Part shown: positions 1 through 11,094 of the stretch, piece by piece
Layout of the letters: each line of letters starts with the position of its first letter
How positions within the stretch are numbered: the first letter of the stretch is position 1
Source: Drechslerella dactyloides
Taxonomy: Eukaryota > Ascomycota > Orbiliomycetes > Orbiliales > Orbiliaceae
DNA: 64,000 nt
Direction: 5' to 3'
Assembly: GCA_020064725.1 (NCBI GenBank)
Contig: JAGTWJ010000007.1
Location: forward strand, 1 to 64,000
Position numbers and translations under genes: made by a program
The notes under the pieces: model-generated
Databases searched by the model: none
The model's input: the letters and a program-made list of their open reading frames with translations, nothing else
What the model was told of the DNA's origin: nothing

Positions 1-103
1 CCTAACCTAACCCTAACCCTAACCCTAACCTAACCTAACCCTAACCTAACCCTAACCCTAACCCTAACCTAACCTAACCTAAACTAACCCTAACCCTAAC
101 CCT
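1..103. repeat. Telomere repeat tract (left chromosome end)
   Basis: The first ~103 bases are a mixture of CCCTAA and shorter CCTAA units, with one AAACTAACCC variant, ending at CCCTTTAAAG. This is the C-rich strand of the fungal TTAGGG telomere, in the orientation expected at the 5' end of a chromosome assembly. The CCTAA variants may be natural telomerase slippage or sequencing loss of one C. It fixes the window as a chromosome terminus. Confidence 0.97.
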
Positions 104-2010
104 TTAAAGATATAATTAATATATATATATTAAACTCTCCATCTTTTTACTATATACCTATTTTAGTAGTTTAAAATAGCCAATATCCAATAATTGAAAA
201 ATATATAATAAATATAGCAGCATATAGATTATAACAATTTATACTTCTAACAGTATAGTTTGAAAGCAATTAAATAATAACTTTTATAACCATCTAGGAT
301 TAATAACCAGTAATCTAAAAAACAACACTATACTATAAATTAATTAAAGTACTTTAGCCATTCAAAAGCCAACTTATTTATTATCTAACTATTATTAAAA
401 AATATAATTACCCAATCTTTTAATAATTTTATTTTTATATACTAACTAACTAAATAATACTATTTAATAAAGATAATAAATAGTAGTATTACCTAACCTT
501 CTATATCTATCCCCTATATAACTATTATTTATTTATAATTCTTAGATTATATTAGTTTAGTTTTATTACATACTTTAGTTTCTATAATAATAATAATTAT
601 AAATATTATATTTATTATAAAACTAATCTTATTAAAATTATAGATATCATTATCTGCAATACTATATTTAACCTTTATAGTCTTTATTAGCTAAAATTAT
701 TTATTAATAAATATAGGATTTTTACATTTCACTTACTAATAATCATATCTTTTAGATAAATATATCTATAACTCCAAACAACATTTAATAAAATTATTAA
801 CCCATTATTTACTAACACATCACATACTATTATTACTATATATCAACAGCAGCTAATTAACCATATCTTTTATATTATTTAGCCTAAAATAAAAAAAACA
901 TATACATAACTCAAATATATATTAAATAATAACATCCTCTTCTAAATCTATAAGATTTCACAATTTAAAAATACTATCACACTTTAAGATACAACCATAA
1001 TAATAGTAGCTAAAAATAGATTAAGAAACATTATATAATTTAACAATAGCTGAAATATTTAATTTTTCATCATTTTCTAAAGCTTTAATAGCTAAAATTA
1101 TTCAAGATTCAGTTATAGAGATAGTTATCATAACAGTTGTAGGTGTATGTGGTGATGAAGTTGGGATGGGGGTGGGGGCTGGGTGGGCTGCTCGGTCACT
1201 TGTGCTGCTCGGTCGCTTATCGTTGACGTTATTAAATTAATAATTATAATTAAAATAGTATTTAATTTAATTAATTTATTAAATATTACTATTAAGGTTT
1301 ATATAAATATTATATAAAAGAATGTTTAAAATAATTCAAGCATATATATTTATATTATATTTATTAAAGATAATCTAGTTATATGGAAGTTTAAAAAAAA
1401 AACATATTATAATATTATTTATAAAAACTAAGTTTTATATAATAAATTTAATAATAAAAAAGATGATGTGGATTGATATAAATATATTGTATCTCTTTAA
1501 CTATATTATAAAGTTAATTCTATATATAGATAACAAGGATGCTGCTAATATTATATATAATTTTAATTTTTCTATTAACTTAAAGCATTTATTGTTGTAA
1601 GAAAGATTTGTTAATTAAATAGTGGAGATTAATAAAATATAACTCAAAAGAATCTTTTTAAATCATATATTTATAGATTTTATAACTAAATTATTTTTAA
1701 AGAACTTTTTTAAAAGATTTTGTATTATATTTGGTTTTGTTATACCTTATATAACTAATACTTAGAGAATAATTATAGATTATATATATCTTATTTATAG
1801 ATATTTTGTACCTTTGTATAACTAGCTTTACCTATATTTTACCAGCTATTACAAATTTAAAACCTTAATTTTATGAGTATTGAGTTTAATAGAGGCCATC
1901 ATACAGTCATACATCAAGATAAAAATATAAGATAATCAATACCTAACAATAAGATAAAAGAATATAAAAGAGTATAAATAAATTTTAAGTATATATAATT
2001 CAGGCCTAGC
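104..2010. other. AT-rich subtelomere, no gene
   Basis: About 1.9 kb of TA/TTA-rich DNA with stops in every frame and no open reading frame. The composition switches abruptly at about 2010, where the PKS fragment begins. TpA richness with loss of CpA is the signature left by repeat-induced point mutation on duplicated subtelomeric DNA; that mechanism is inferred. A GC-rich island interrupts it at about 1128-1230. Confidence 0.8.
1128..1230. other. GC-rich island with G-tracts inside AT-rich DNA
   Basis: An isolated balanced-GC patch with runs GGGATGGGGGTGGGGG followed by two near-copies of GCTGCTCGGTC(A/G)CTT. It encodes no reading frame of note. The CGGTCGCTT-like ends resemble, in reverse complement, the AAGCGAGCG motifs at 5.7 and 7.9 kb, so it may be a leftover end of a subtelomeric repeat that escaped AT-mutation. 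Confidence 0.45.
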
Positions 2011-4980
2011 TTATTTAGGAATAGAGAATCCATCGAAATTCATTATCCTGAAAAGATACCATCTGCTTCCTCTATCTGCCTTATAGCTGCCGGGGTATGG
2101 CTTGGTATTGCTGTCCAGCTTTGTCGTGTACAGCAACATGCTAGTGCCGCCTATGGGGTTACGCAGGCCCAAAAGGGTGTGTTTTTTCACATCATGAGTC
2201 GGGTTGGCTTCGGCAGCTACCGGAACTCCACTCTCGACTGTTCTCCAGATAGCCTTGTGCGCCCACTGCGTGCCAGGAACGAGCGGCGACCAACGGTGGC
2301 CCAGCTCCATGTGAAAATCGATGTTTGCGCCCTTAACGAACAGGGAACCGACGGCCTGCAGCACGCAAGTCTCTGCGGGCTTGTTGCGGCGGAGGGTAGG
2401 CAGCACAGAGAACGCCTCGTCGTCGAGACCGCGGTATATCATGGTCTCGTTGATCGAGTGCGAGACAATCGGGTGTGTCGAGACCTCCAAGATCAGCCTG
2501 AAGCCGTCTGCGATGGCGGCACTCACGGCCGAGGTGAGAAGGACCGGGTTCACCATGTTGCGCACCCAGTAATCAGCATCCCGCAGACCCACGAAGCGAG
2601 GGTTGATATCGGACGTCGAATAGAGGGGAACCGTGGCCGGCCTGGGCTGAATGTCGTCGACCAGCGCCTCCTTCAGGGAAGATGAAAGCGGGCTTAGCAT
2701 CCCGGACGAATGGAACGCGATATCGGACGCCATCCCCATGGCCTTGACACCACGGCTCTTGAGCCTCTCGGCGTAGGCTACAACAGCGTCGAGTTTACCG
2801 CTGATGACGCAGGACAAGGGAGAGGAGTCGATGGCGGCGACAACGTCGCCACCTTGGCCGAGCTCACTCTTGACTCGCTCGAACGGGAGGTTCACCAGGA
2901 ACATGGCTCCCTGGCCCTTGACCTGCGCATACAACTTGGCTCTCCTGGTCACAATCAGCGCACCTTCCTCAGCGGTCAACGAGCCTGCAACGACCGTGGC
3001 CGCGATCTCGCCCACCGAGTGCCCAATCACCGCAGACGGGCGGAGTCCTTTGCTCCTAAGCACAGCAGCAAGTCCAATTTGAACGACATAAGTCACAACC
3101 TGCACCCGATCCGACTCATCAAAGTCACCGTGCTTTAGTGCCTCAATGGCAGAGAAGCCAATCTCGGCCTTTGTGATGCGATCGAGCGGCTGGACGGCCT
3201 GGTAGAACGTCGTGCTTCTGTTGATAAGCTCCTTGCCCATGTCGTTCCACTGGGCACCGTGGCCGGAAAAGACCCAGACGACCTCCTTCTTGACACTGGA
3301 ACCAAGGGTGACTTCCTGGGAAGACCACTCGGGCTTAGTGCCAGCAGCGAACGCGCTGAGCACTTGCGCAGCCTGCTGGTGGCTTTGGACCACGAATGCA
3401 GCCCTGCAGTCGTGCTGGGCCCGGCGCAGCGCGAGGGTGTTCGCGATAGACCTCAAGTTCTCGTTCTTTGCGGCGGGGCTTGCGAGCCACGCCGCTAACG
3501 CACCGGCTTGTCCCGCGAGACGTCTCATCTGAGGCGCCGAGAGCACGAAGAGGACAAGATCGATACCAGTGGAGGGTTCAACGTGCTTCTCAGACACCAT
3601 GCCGAAGCCAGACTGTTCGATTACGGCGTGCGAGACCGTGCCGCCGTATCCGTAAGAGCAAACGGCAGCCCGTCGCGGATGGCCGCTGGGCTCGAGCCAC
3701 TTGGCAGCCTCCTGCAGAACCTGCGTCCCCGACTTGGCCCAGTCGATCTTGGAGTTGAGTTTCTTGAGGTTTGCCTGTGGCGGGTACTGCGCCTTGTTGA
3801 TGGCCATGACAGCCTTGATGAAGCCCACCGCACCAGCCCCTGCTTCCAGGTGGCCGATGTTCGGCTTGATGGAGCCGATTGTGACCGGCTTGGCCCTGTT
3901 TGCGCCGTAGACGGCTGATATCGCACTCACCTCGGTCTGGTCACCGAGCTGGGTTGAAGTGGCGTGGGCCTCGATGTACTCAATCGTGGCCGGTTCAACC
4001 TTCGCCTGAAGTAAAGCCTGACGGGCCACAAGTTCCTGTGCTTTCGGATTGGGAGCCATAATGCCGTTTGTCTTGCCGTCTTGCGCAACAGCTGACCCCT
4101 TGAGCACCGCGATGATATTATCGCCATCTCGTATCGCATCGCCCAGCTTCTTCAGCACTACAATCGCAGCGCCTTCGCCTCGTCCGTAGCCGCGAGCCCT
4201 GTCGTCAAATGACCGACAAGAGCCGTCGGGCGAGATGACCCCGGCTCTATCTAGCACTGTTGTCAAACCGGGACCACAGATAGCATTGACGCCGCCTGCA
4301 ATGGCAATCTTTGACTCCCCGGTCAGGATTGCCTGATGGCCGTGGTGGATGGCCACCAGCGAGCTGGCGCACGCCGCGTCCACTGCCGTGCTCGGGCCCA
4401 TCAGATTAAGGAGATACGAAATTCGGTTCGGCACCCCGCAGTACGCTGTGCCAATGCCCATCCAGGCATCGACGTTAGGCAAGTCCTCGAGCAGTAGCCT
4501 GCTATAATCATCCGAGTTCACGCCCATAAACACCGCGGTGTCCGAACCGGACAGCGACTTGGGGTCAATACCAGCGTTCTCGAGAGCCTCCCATGCGACT
4601 TCGAGCGAGAGCCGCTGCTGCGGGTCCATCTGCTCGGCTTCCCTGAGCGAAATGCCAAAGAAAGTAGAGTCAAAGTTCTCGAGCGTGTCGAGAAAGTAGC
4701 CCCGGCTGGTCATCTTCTTCAGCTCCTTGGCGTTACGCGAGTCACGATGCAGATACGGCTCCCATCTCCAAGAAGGGATCTCTGACGATCCGTCACGCTT
4801 GGCCAGGATGGACTCCCAGAGCTGCTCTGGAGTGTGGTTACCGCCCGCGACTCGGCACGCCATACCGACCACCGCCACATCGTTCGAACCGGTCTGGGGC
4901 TGCGTAGCCATGGGTTTCTTTTCCATTTGGGTTGAGATGGTGTGATTGCTGAGAAAGTCTCCAGTCTCACTTCTAGACAT
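2011..4980 (-). CDS. Truncated 6-MSAS-type partially reducing polyketide synthase (KS-AT)
   Basis: A 989-residue reading frame from the ATG at 4980. Its KS domain (about residues 30-460) has the active-site motif DAACASSLVA, the EAHATST histidine and NIGHLEAG. An AT domain follows, with FSGHGAQW and nucleophile motif GHSVGEIAA. The N-terminal DVAVVGMACRVAGGNH, the GYGGTVSHAV end of the KS and the GHGAQ AT entry are characteristic of fungal 6-methylsalicylic acid synthases. The dehydratase/thioester-hydrolase domain begins (HTLLGLRNPIGGT, then TKPYPGS) but homology stops at about 2086, just before the catalytic His motif HPLxG. About 25 unrelated residues and a stop follow, next to AT-rich DNA. 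KR and ACP, and most of the DH, are absent, so the protein cannot make a polyketide alone. The frame is open further 5' to 5220, but the 4980 ATG matches the family better. It is a gene fragment, with no internal stops in the part that remains. Confidence 0.9.
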   Translation of the reverse strand: MSRSETGDFLSNHTISTQMEKKPMATQPQTGSNDVAVVGMACRVAGGNHTPEQLWESILAKRDGSSEIPSWRWEPYLHRDSRNAKELKKMTSRGYFLDTLENFDSTFFGISLREAEQMDPQQRLSLEVAWEALENAGIDPKSLSGSDTAVFMGVNSDDYSRLLLEDLPNVDAWMGIGTAYCGVPNRISYLLNLMGPSTAVDAACASSLVAIHHGHQAILTGESKIAIAGGVNAICGPGLTTVLDRAGVISPDGSCRSFDDRARGYGRGEGAAIVVLKKLGDAIRDGDNIIAVLKGSAVAQDGKTNGIMAPNPKAQELVARQALLQAKVEPATIEYIEAHATSTQLGDQTEVSAISAVYGANRAKPVTIGSIKPNIGHLEAGAGAVGFIKAVMAINKAQYPPQANLKKLNSKIDWAKSGTQVLQEAAKWLEPSGHPRRAAVCSYGYGGTVSHAVIEQSGFGMVSEKHVEPSTGIDLVLFVLSAPQMRRLAGQAGALAAWLASPAAKNENLRSIANTLALRRAQHDCRAAFVVQSHQQAAQVLSAFAAGTKPEWSSQEVTLGSSVKKEVVWVFSGHGAQWNDMGKELINRSTTFYQAVQPLDRITKAEIGFSAIEALKHGDFDESDRVQVVTYVVQIGLAAVLRSKGLRPSAVIGHSVGEIAATVVAGSLTAEEGALIVTRRAKLYAQVKGQGAMFLVNLPFERVKSELGQGGDVVAAIDSSPLSCVISGKLDAVVAYAERLKSRGVKAMGMASDIAFHSSGMLSPLSSSLKEALVDDIQPRPATVPLYSTSDINPRFVGLRDADYWVRNMVNPVLLTSAVSAAIADGFRLILEVSTHPIVSHSINETMIYRGLDDEAFSVLPTLRRNKPAETCVLQAVGSLFVKGANIDFHMELGHRWSPLVPGTQWAHKAIWRTVESGVPVAAEANPTHDVKKHTLLGLRNPIGGTSMLLYTTKLDSNTKPYPGSYKADRGSRWYLFRIMNFDGFSIPK

Positions 4981-6691
4981 GTCGAGGAAGATAGTATCTG
5001 GGATGTCACTAGCTATGTGACAATTAAAAGGCTCGTTCGTACAAGCATGAGAGTAACAACTAGGCTGGTGCTTCTTCTCGCGATTATATACTACTATCAT
5101 TTTTATGCAATCTAATATAACAACTCGTCCGCACTTTGGGCCATAACAACAATAACCATCGTCTATTTCCTTAGTATACTGCCGGAAACGTCGTACTACT
5201 TGAGCATTCCTCGCAATCATCTACGGCTTGCACCGTTGTATCTTTGTGGTTTTGGCATGGCATGCGTTGGGCCTGTTGTGAATGCTGACTTAGGTTAGTC
5301 GTTGCGAGCAGGAAGAAAACACCCCTGTCAGATACATTGGCTTAAGCCTCTAGACTTATGTCGGAAATACCTGGCCACGAGTCATTTGCTTCGACTACCA
5401 AAATGCAATAGCGAGAAGCTTATGGATAATTACAGGGTGCTTTCGTTAGCGCCGGTTATATATAAGAACTTACGGACATCGGATAATGTACTTCACATTT
5501 TCCGGACTATACCCCCATCCCAGTCTGAGCAAGATGCCGCTCTCTTCCCACATCCGGTTCCGAGATAAGCGGAGGGCAGCTCGCGCTACGTGGCCGCCAT
5601 CCCGTATTGGTCATAAGTTTCATAGCTGGGACCGGCAATCCCGTTGTCTTCCTGCGTCCAGATTAGAAACGACTACAATTGATAGCGCTGTAGAACGCCA
5701 ATATCGTGAAGGCCTAAGCCCAAGCGAGCGTGCGACACCACAAGCGAGCGGACGTTATATTAACCGAACAAGACCAATCTAGACATTGTCGCGTCGACGG
5801 AATTGTTTTAGGCACAAAGCAACGAGCTTAAGGGGTCGCCTAAGCGGGTCGCTATACTCTGCGCCGCGCTTTCCGACAGGGCATTATTCAAACCCGTAAT
5901 TACTCAGGAAGCGACTGATGGAATTGTGGGAAGAATGCCATTATAGAGGCGATTGGGTCCGTTCGTGGACGCCCACCACCCCAACATCTATAAAAATACG
6001 TTCGTAGAGGCCCCAACGACTGGCACAACCGTATATATTGGAACTAAGTATTAATAAAAAGTTTATTGATCTGTAATTTGGCCACCAAAGTGATTGTTTT
6101 TACATGCGTAGTATTAATATAAATGCGGGTTTACCAAAAACTTTAAAATCAAGTTACTCTGTGTGCAAATACACCGAATGCAACAACAAGCCAAAATCGA
6201 TGGCATGCAGTCAGTTCACTTCAAGTTTACAACAGCACCGCGGCAACCTATATCAAGAACAGTTATTATACTTATTGATCCTCCGATAGCGTGAATCTCA
6301 GAGAATGGGTCAGTACAAAAAAAACTTCACTTTGGATGTACTAGCCCAAACAATCCGGTTTATCCGAAGTTCGGTGGGCGCAAAAGGATCACTTTATAAC
6401 TTAGCTTCGCATCGATGGCGAACAAGCTTCCGGCCTATATATACACGCTAATGCAAAGGCGGCAGAAAGTACGGAACAAGGGTACATGGAGGCATCTAGC
6501 TTGCGAGAAAAGGGTCCTCCCCGCTTTCTAGCTGGTGAATTTCTTTTGCTACCACGGAGAGATGGAAGGATCCAAAGGCTTTATGGTACTACATAAGCTA
6601 GTCTCGTAAACCAAACCCTCCGTTTCAGAGTAGGTTTGGCTTGCGAGACCACCATACGCTACAGCTTTGTCATATGCTACAAGTGAAAGAG
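4981..6691. other. Intergenic, no supported gene
   Basis: This holds the upstream region of the PKS fragment and the 3' flank of the methyltransferase. Short open frames have no recognisable content. A repeated motif AAGCGAGCG occurs at about 5723 and 5742. Nothing resembling the missing PKS domains was seen. Confidence 0.6.
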
Positions 6692-7618
6692 TCAAACCCA
6701 TTTGACCTCAATGACAAGCCGCCTCATCATAGGGTCAAAAGATGGGTGTCCTGGGGGAAGGCACCAATCCTCATCGATGTCTGCCCTGACTTCAAATTTT
6801 ATGCCTGTTTTCTCCTGCACTTCTTCCATCAGTTTCTTGAAGGTATCAGCACTATGTCGAAAGGAGGCGGCCACATTCTCTGCCAGTGCATCATCGCCGC
6901 CTTCCACGCGCCCAACTGCCTGGCCCATGATCATGGACCCATTTTGTGGCTTCAAGAACATAATGCACCGCTCCATCAGCTTGACTTGCATCTTCCATGT
7001 GAACAAATGAAATATCATGCCCAGATGGATAAAGTCGAAGTTCTCCCGGTACAGTCGCAATGGGGCGGCTTCCGAATCGTCGAAGATATCGGCTTCCAGG
7101 AATTTCACCGCCAAGGTCTCGCGGTCGCGCCAGAGCTCGTAGCCCAAGTCCAAGAGTGCGCCCTTGATATCCACCCCAACGATATTAGCCCCCGGTGCCC
7201 CGTCGTAGACGAGTCTGCGCACGTCCTGCCCCATACAAGAACCTAGGTCAAGAAACTTGGCTCCGTTCTTGAGTTCGGAGAGGACAAGGGGGTAGCAAGG
7301 CAGACGATGGAGGTTCATCACGAGGAACCAGAACTTGCCAATGCAGGGGTATGGGGCTACCTCCCATGCTTTGTCTCTCTGTTACTGCTCATTAGAGTTG
7401 GAACTGCATGTTGAGATCGTGCATGAGGGCTCGATGGCTGAACTCACCGTCCGCATCACATGCTCATGGATGTTTTCCGGTGCTATGTGGGCATAGTTGA
7501 CCAGGACCTCTCTGACGTCCCCTCGGACATCGCAAAACTCCTGATCATACCATGATACACTCTTGTCGTCAACAACAAGCGTCGTTTTGGAAGGGTCTGT
7601 ATTCTCCATGGAAGCCAT
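6692..7618 (-). CDS. SAM-dependent methyltransferase, AusD-like
   Basis: Two exons, 7448-7618 and 6692-7378, with a 69-bp GT..AG intron, give a 285-residue protein. The join restores the family signature HEHVMRT-RDKAWEVAPYPCIG. The SAM-binding motif I is FLDLGSCMGQD (about residues 97-107), followed by a motif II-like VGVDI and acidic ADIFDD. The layout, with a 50-60-residue N-terminal helical region then an RDxAWE-PYPCIG block and FLDLGxxxGQD, matches the fungal methyltransferases found in meroterpenoid and polyketide clusters, such as the AusD type that esterifies carboxylates; the substrate here is inference. It lies 1.7 kb behind the 6-MSAS fragment on the same strand, so it may be the surviving tailoring gene of a lost aromatic-polyketide cluster. 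No lesions seen. Confidence 0.85.
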
Positions 7619-8800
7619 TGCGTTAATCTCCTAGGTTACTCCGTCAAGAGCAGAGACTGCGGGTAGTGGTGCAGTGGGCAAGAACCACAATGCAGATAGG
7701 ACTCCTAGCCGGATAAATTTAAATTCTGCTACCATTATACACCACCTACCTTTCCTCGATTCTACCTGACGATATATAAGGAATCGAAGAAGAAACAAAA
7801 ATAGCTTCAAAAGCATTACAAAATATTATTTAAAAATGGCCAAATGTTTACTAGTACTACAACGTGAACTACAAGCGAGCGGGCGGCGCCACCCAAGCGA
7901 GTGACCCACTTCATTACTTCTATATAAGCATCTACCTTCTATTCTTATACAGTACGTCACAGGACGGTATGTGTAGCCCGTTCGTGTATGCTCACATGGA
8001 GGAAAACAGATAGTAGCTGTTTGATCGCATTTTTTCCTCGTCTGAAACTAACTTCATCCATCTAACCAAGCAGTACCGACCTTATAGATAAGCGAATTTT
8101 TTATGTTGATAAGTTCTAGAATGTGGTGTTTTTAGCTCGTTAGTTGTTATAATTATTTCAAGTAAACTGTTAAATTATACTGGCTTTTTCTAAAAAATAT
8201 CTTTATAATCTAGGTTAAGCTGAAGAACCATTCAAAAAGGTCTCATCAGATGTCAGGCTGCCTTCGTAGCTGCTATCACGGTGACTCATAACAGTCATAA
8301 CAGCCAATAGAGGTATTCTGAAAAATACTAGAAATTTATATATCAAGATAAGTTAAATTTAAATAAGATACTAAGTAAAACAATAATTGTTTTTTCAATC
8401 AGTTAATTTTTTTGTACTATATACATGCTTATAGTTTTAGTATCTACTAAATTTTATTATTAATATTAGCTTTTTCTTGTTTATTAAGCTTTTTAAGAAC
8501 TTGAAGCTATTTGTAATTATTATGAAGTTACGCTTGTGGTGAAATCTCTGTTAATGTTAAAACTATGATCTTAAAGTAGTAATGTGTTGAGCTCAGCTGT
8601 TGTATTTTATAGAGCAGGTCGGCAGCTGTCGATGCGTGCGCGGCGTGACATCGGTCAGTCAGAGCGGTAGGACGTACAACCCTGGCATAATATCTATATA
8701 GATAGTTCGAATAAAAATAGGTATGAATCTTAAACCATTAAACAACTAATTCACATTGTTCCTTTCTATTTTTATAGTTAGTATATTGTATAACCTGGCT
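7619..8800. other. AT-rich intergenic DNA with GC patches
   Basis: Mostly AT-rich and stop-laden. It contains the repeated motif CAAGCGAG(C/T)G at about 7872 and 7891 and a GC-rich patch at about 8618-8690. TATA-like sequence at about 7770-7778 could serve the methyltransferase promoter. No gene is supported. Confidence 0.55.
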
Positions 8801-8802
8801 TC

Positions 8803-9500
8803 TTAAAAAAACAGAGCCGACTGTCGACTAAGATAGCAGTAATGTTGAGGGTGAGGATTATAACCATAACGATAAAGATAAAGAAAGACGAGAACGGTGG
8901 TGGTGGTGAGGGAGAAACTAACGATTCTACGTCGGGGCCTCGTGAAACCCATGAAAAGCCAGTAAAGGCGGTGGGAATTGAGCTGAAAGAATGCTAAACA
9001 AGTAAGGGCCAACACTGGTAGAGGCGAGGCTTTAGGAACAGCAATCCCCTCAGTCTCAGAGCCACCGAGTGCGGCTGAACACCCAGCCCTTGGAAAAGAA
9101 ACTATTACTACCAGTCATTCCAGAGGCAGGGCCACCAACAAATCAGATGTTAAGCAGGAAGAAGGAGCGTCTAATAGCGGTAGAAGAGACAAAGAGAAGC
9201 TGAAGGAAAAGCAACGGATAAGGAGAAGGGTGATGAAAAGCCGGGACCCCCTTGTACATGTTTGTTCCCACGGCCGGCGGCAAGGATGGTGATAGTGATG
9301 TTGAGGAAAATCCATGGAATGCTGTCTCGTGGTTGGATTAAGGTGTGCATTCAACAGAATGGGATTGCAGTTGAGGTCATTCGTCTAGAGAACAAGGCCA
9401 GGCTTCGACTGGACCCTGAAGATAAGAATCAAGAAGCAAGTGAGTCTAACTTTAAAGAGAGGAATAATAAAGAAGTAGGCAGCACCGAAAGGTAGAATAC
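8803..9500 (+). pseudogene. Decayed protein-coding relic, low-complexity acidic region plus NPWNAV motif
   Basis: Plus-strand reading gives Asp/Glu/Lys/Asn-rich peptides (around 8840-8990) and, at about 9286-9330, DSDVEENPWNAVS followed by stops. A neighbouring frame (about 9335-9440) continues with IAVEVIRLENKARLRLDPED. The alternation between frames with stops looks like one former exon broken by indels and substitutions. I have the impression of a fungal C-terminal domain carrying NPWNAV-VxGLRVY but cannot name the family with certainty. No intact frame survives. Confidence 0.4.
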
Positions 9501-10960
9501 AGCGGCAACAAGGAAGGTATAAAGGGAAGCTGAGGATATCCTAAAAGCCGCCTTATAGGTTATTCCGACCAAGACGTTTTTCCGGGAGGGCCAAGTTTGA
9601 ATTCATTTCTCTAGAGCATTTGTGACAATACATTTCCCGATTGAGCAATCCCAGAGCCCAGCCAGCCAATCGCTGATCGGAACCAAGTCTAATCCTAGTT
9701 GAGGTTACATTATTAGTGAACTAGTGTCGAAACTAGTTAGTCTCTGTTTCTCATATTTTTGTTGTGCGACGCTGGTTCGTATCACACACACATATCCAAT
9801 AGGACTTGTTGAATATCAAGAAAAGAATATTATAATCAGAGATGATAAATAGAGGCCGATGAGCGCGTAGCCGATGTGTCCACGTTCTACCAGGTCTCTA
9901 AAAGCTGGTAGATACCTGGGCCAGCTATCGCGCTGTTGTGTGGCTGTAAACAATACTTTGAGCTATCACGAGTTCAACCAACTCAGATTCAGGGCTGTTT
10001 TTAGCGAGGTATTTAGGTCATGCGATAGATTCTTCGGCAAGGGGCGGGCCGGGTCTAAATGTAGTATTATAATTAGCCAGGGGGAGCTCAGCCTTACAGA
10101 TACGAGAATTTCTACCAAGGAAACACGCCTTTTAGTCGGTGTGAAGGCACCTGGAAGAATCCAGCCCTTTCTAAACGTCTCCGGTGGCTGGCAGCTGTCA
10201 GGGTGCCGGTTTGCATGCAGGCCCCGCAAGCACAGCGATCGATCTTGTCGTTTCTATTATGCATACGGTGAGATCTAGCGATCGAATCTGGATGTAGCAG
10301 TTACGAGTCCTCCTTACCTCTATCGCGTAACACAATATCACGCGATTCTATCATCAAGCTGAACCAGGACCGCATTTCCATCAGCTGTATTGTAGAGCGT
10401 TTGAATTGGCATTTTCAGGAAGCAGACCATATTTAATGGAAAGGTGATACTACCCGACCGAAATATCGAAAACCTCGTACAGTACACCTAAGTCGAGGTA
10501 AGAGCTTGTGACCCTCTGGAATGTAAACGTTAGCTAACCAAAGCGAGTATCCTTGAACAGTTCAGCCCTCAAGCAAACCAACTGACAAGGATTAGCGATT
10601 TTGTGTCACCACCCAATACATGTGCTCGGTTCGAATATTGATTCTCAGGGGAGGTGGAATTAACCGAGTAACCCGCTCAGAAAACAGGACGGATGATTCC
10701 GAGATGCAATCATATCAAGCAACTGTGGGGAGCCTTTTGTAGAAAAGTTTCTATAAGCATAACGCGTGCCAAAAAATAAGCAATGAGTACAATCATGCAA
10801 TACAACCCTATCAAGAGACGCACCTCAACACTGCACTGTGACAGAATTTCACATTGCATATTATCCTCTTCAGCTCTTCAGGGGTCGTTGCAAGGTAGCA
10901 AGCTTGTGGGCAGTAATGTGATAGCCTCAACTGAGTAGATGGAGCTCAGGAGGACGGTGG
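9501..10960. other. Intergenic, no supported gene
   Basis: A 134-codon open frame at 9874-10278 and an antisense one at 9966-10229 exist but have no signal peptide, domain or conserved composition, so I do not call them genes. The sequence is of mixed composition and shows no repeats. Confidence 0.5.
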
Positions 10961-10967
10961 GAATGGT

Positions 10968-10975
10968 TATAAATA
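10968..10975 (+). promoter_or_regulatory. TATA box of the secreted-protein gene
   Basis: TATAAATA lies 120 bp upstream of the start codon at 11095, in a pyrimidine/CAA-rich leader typical of fungal core promoters. No start codon in another frame is obvious between it and 11095. Confidence 0.6.
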
Positions 10976-11094
10976 CTTGGCTACCCTCTCCATTGCAATC
11001 GTTCCTTTCTTCAATCAGTATCTCCACATCAACGAAACAAAGCGATATATCTTAAATCAGACAGTTCAAAGTGCACTCTACGCACTCTACTACT

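Noticed and set aside
2179..3918. Several plus-strand open frames opposite the PKS fragment
   Set aside because: They are antisense shadows of a GC-balanced coding exon with clear KS/AT motifs on the minus strand; none has its own signal or domain.
6641..7246. 201-codon plus-strand frame
   Set aside because: Lies entirely opposite the methyltransferase exon 2, whose SAM motif is convincing; no independent support.
9874..10278. 134-codon open frame
   Set aside because: No signal peptide, domain, promoter or splice context; composition does not differ from the flanking non-coding DNA.
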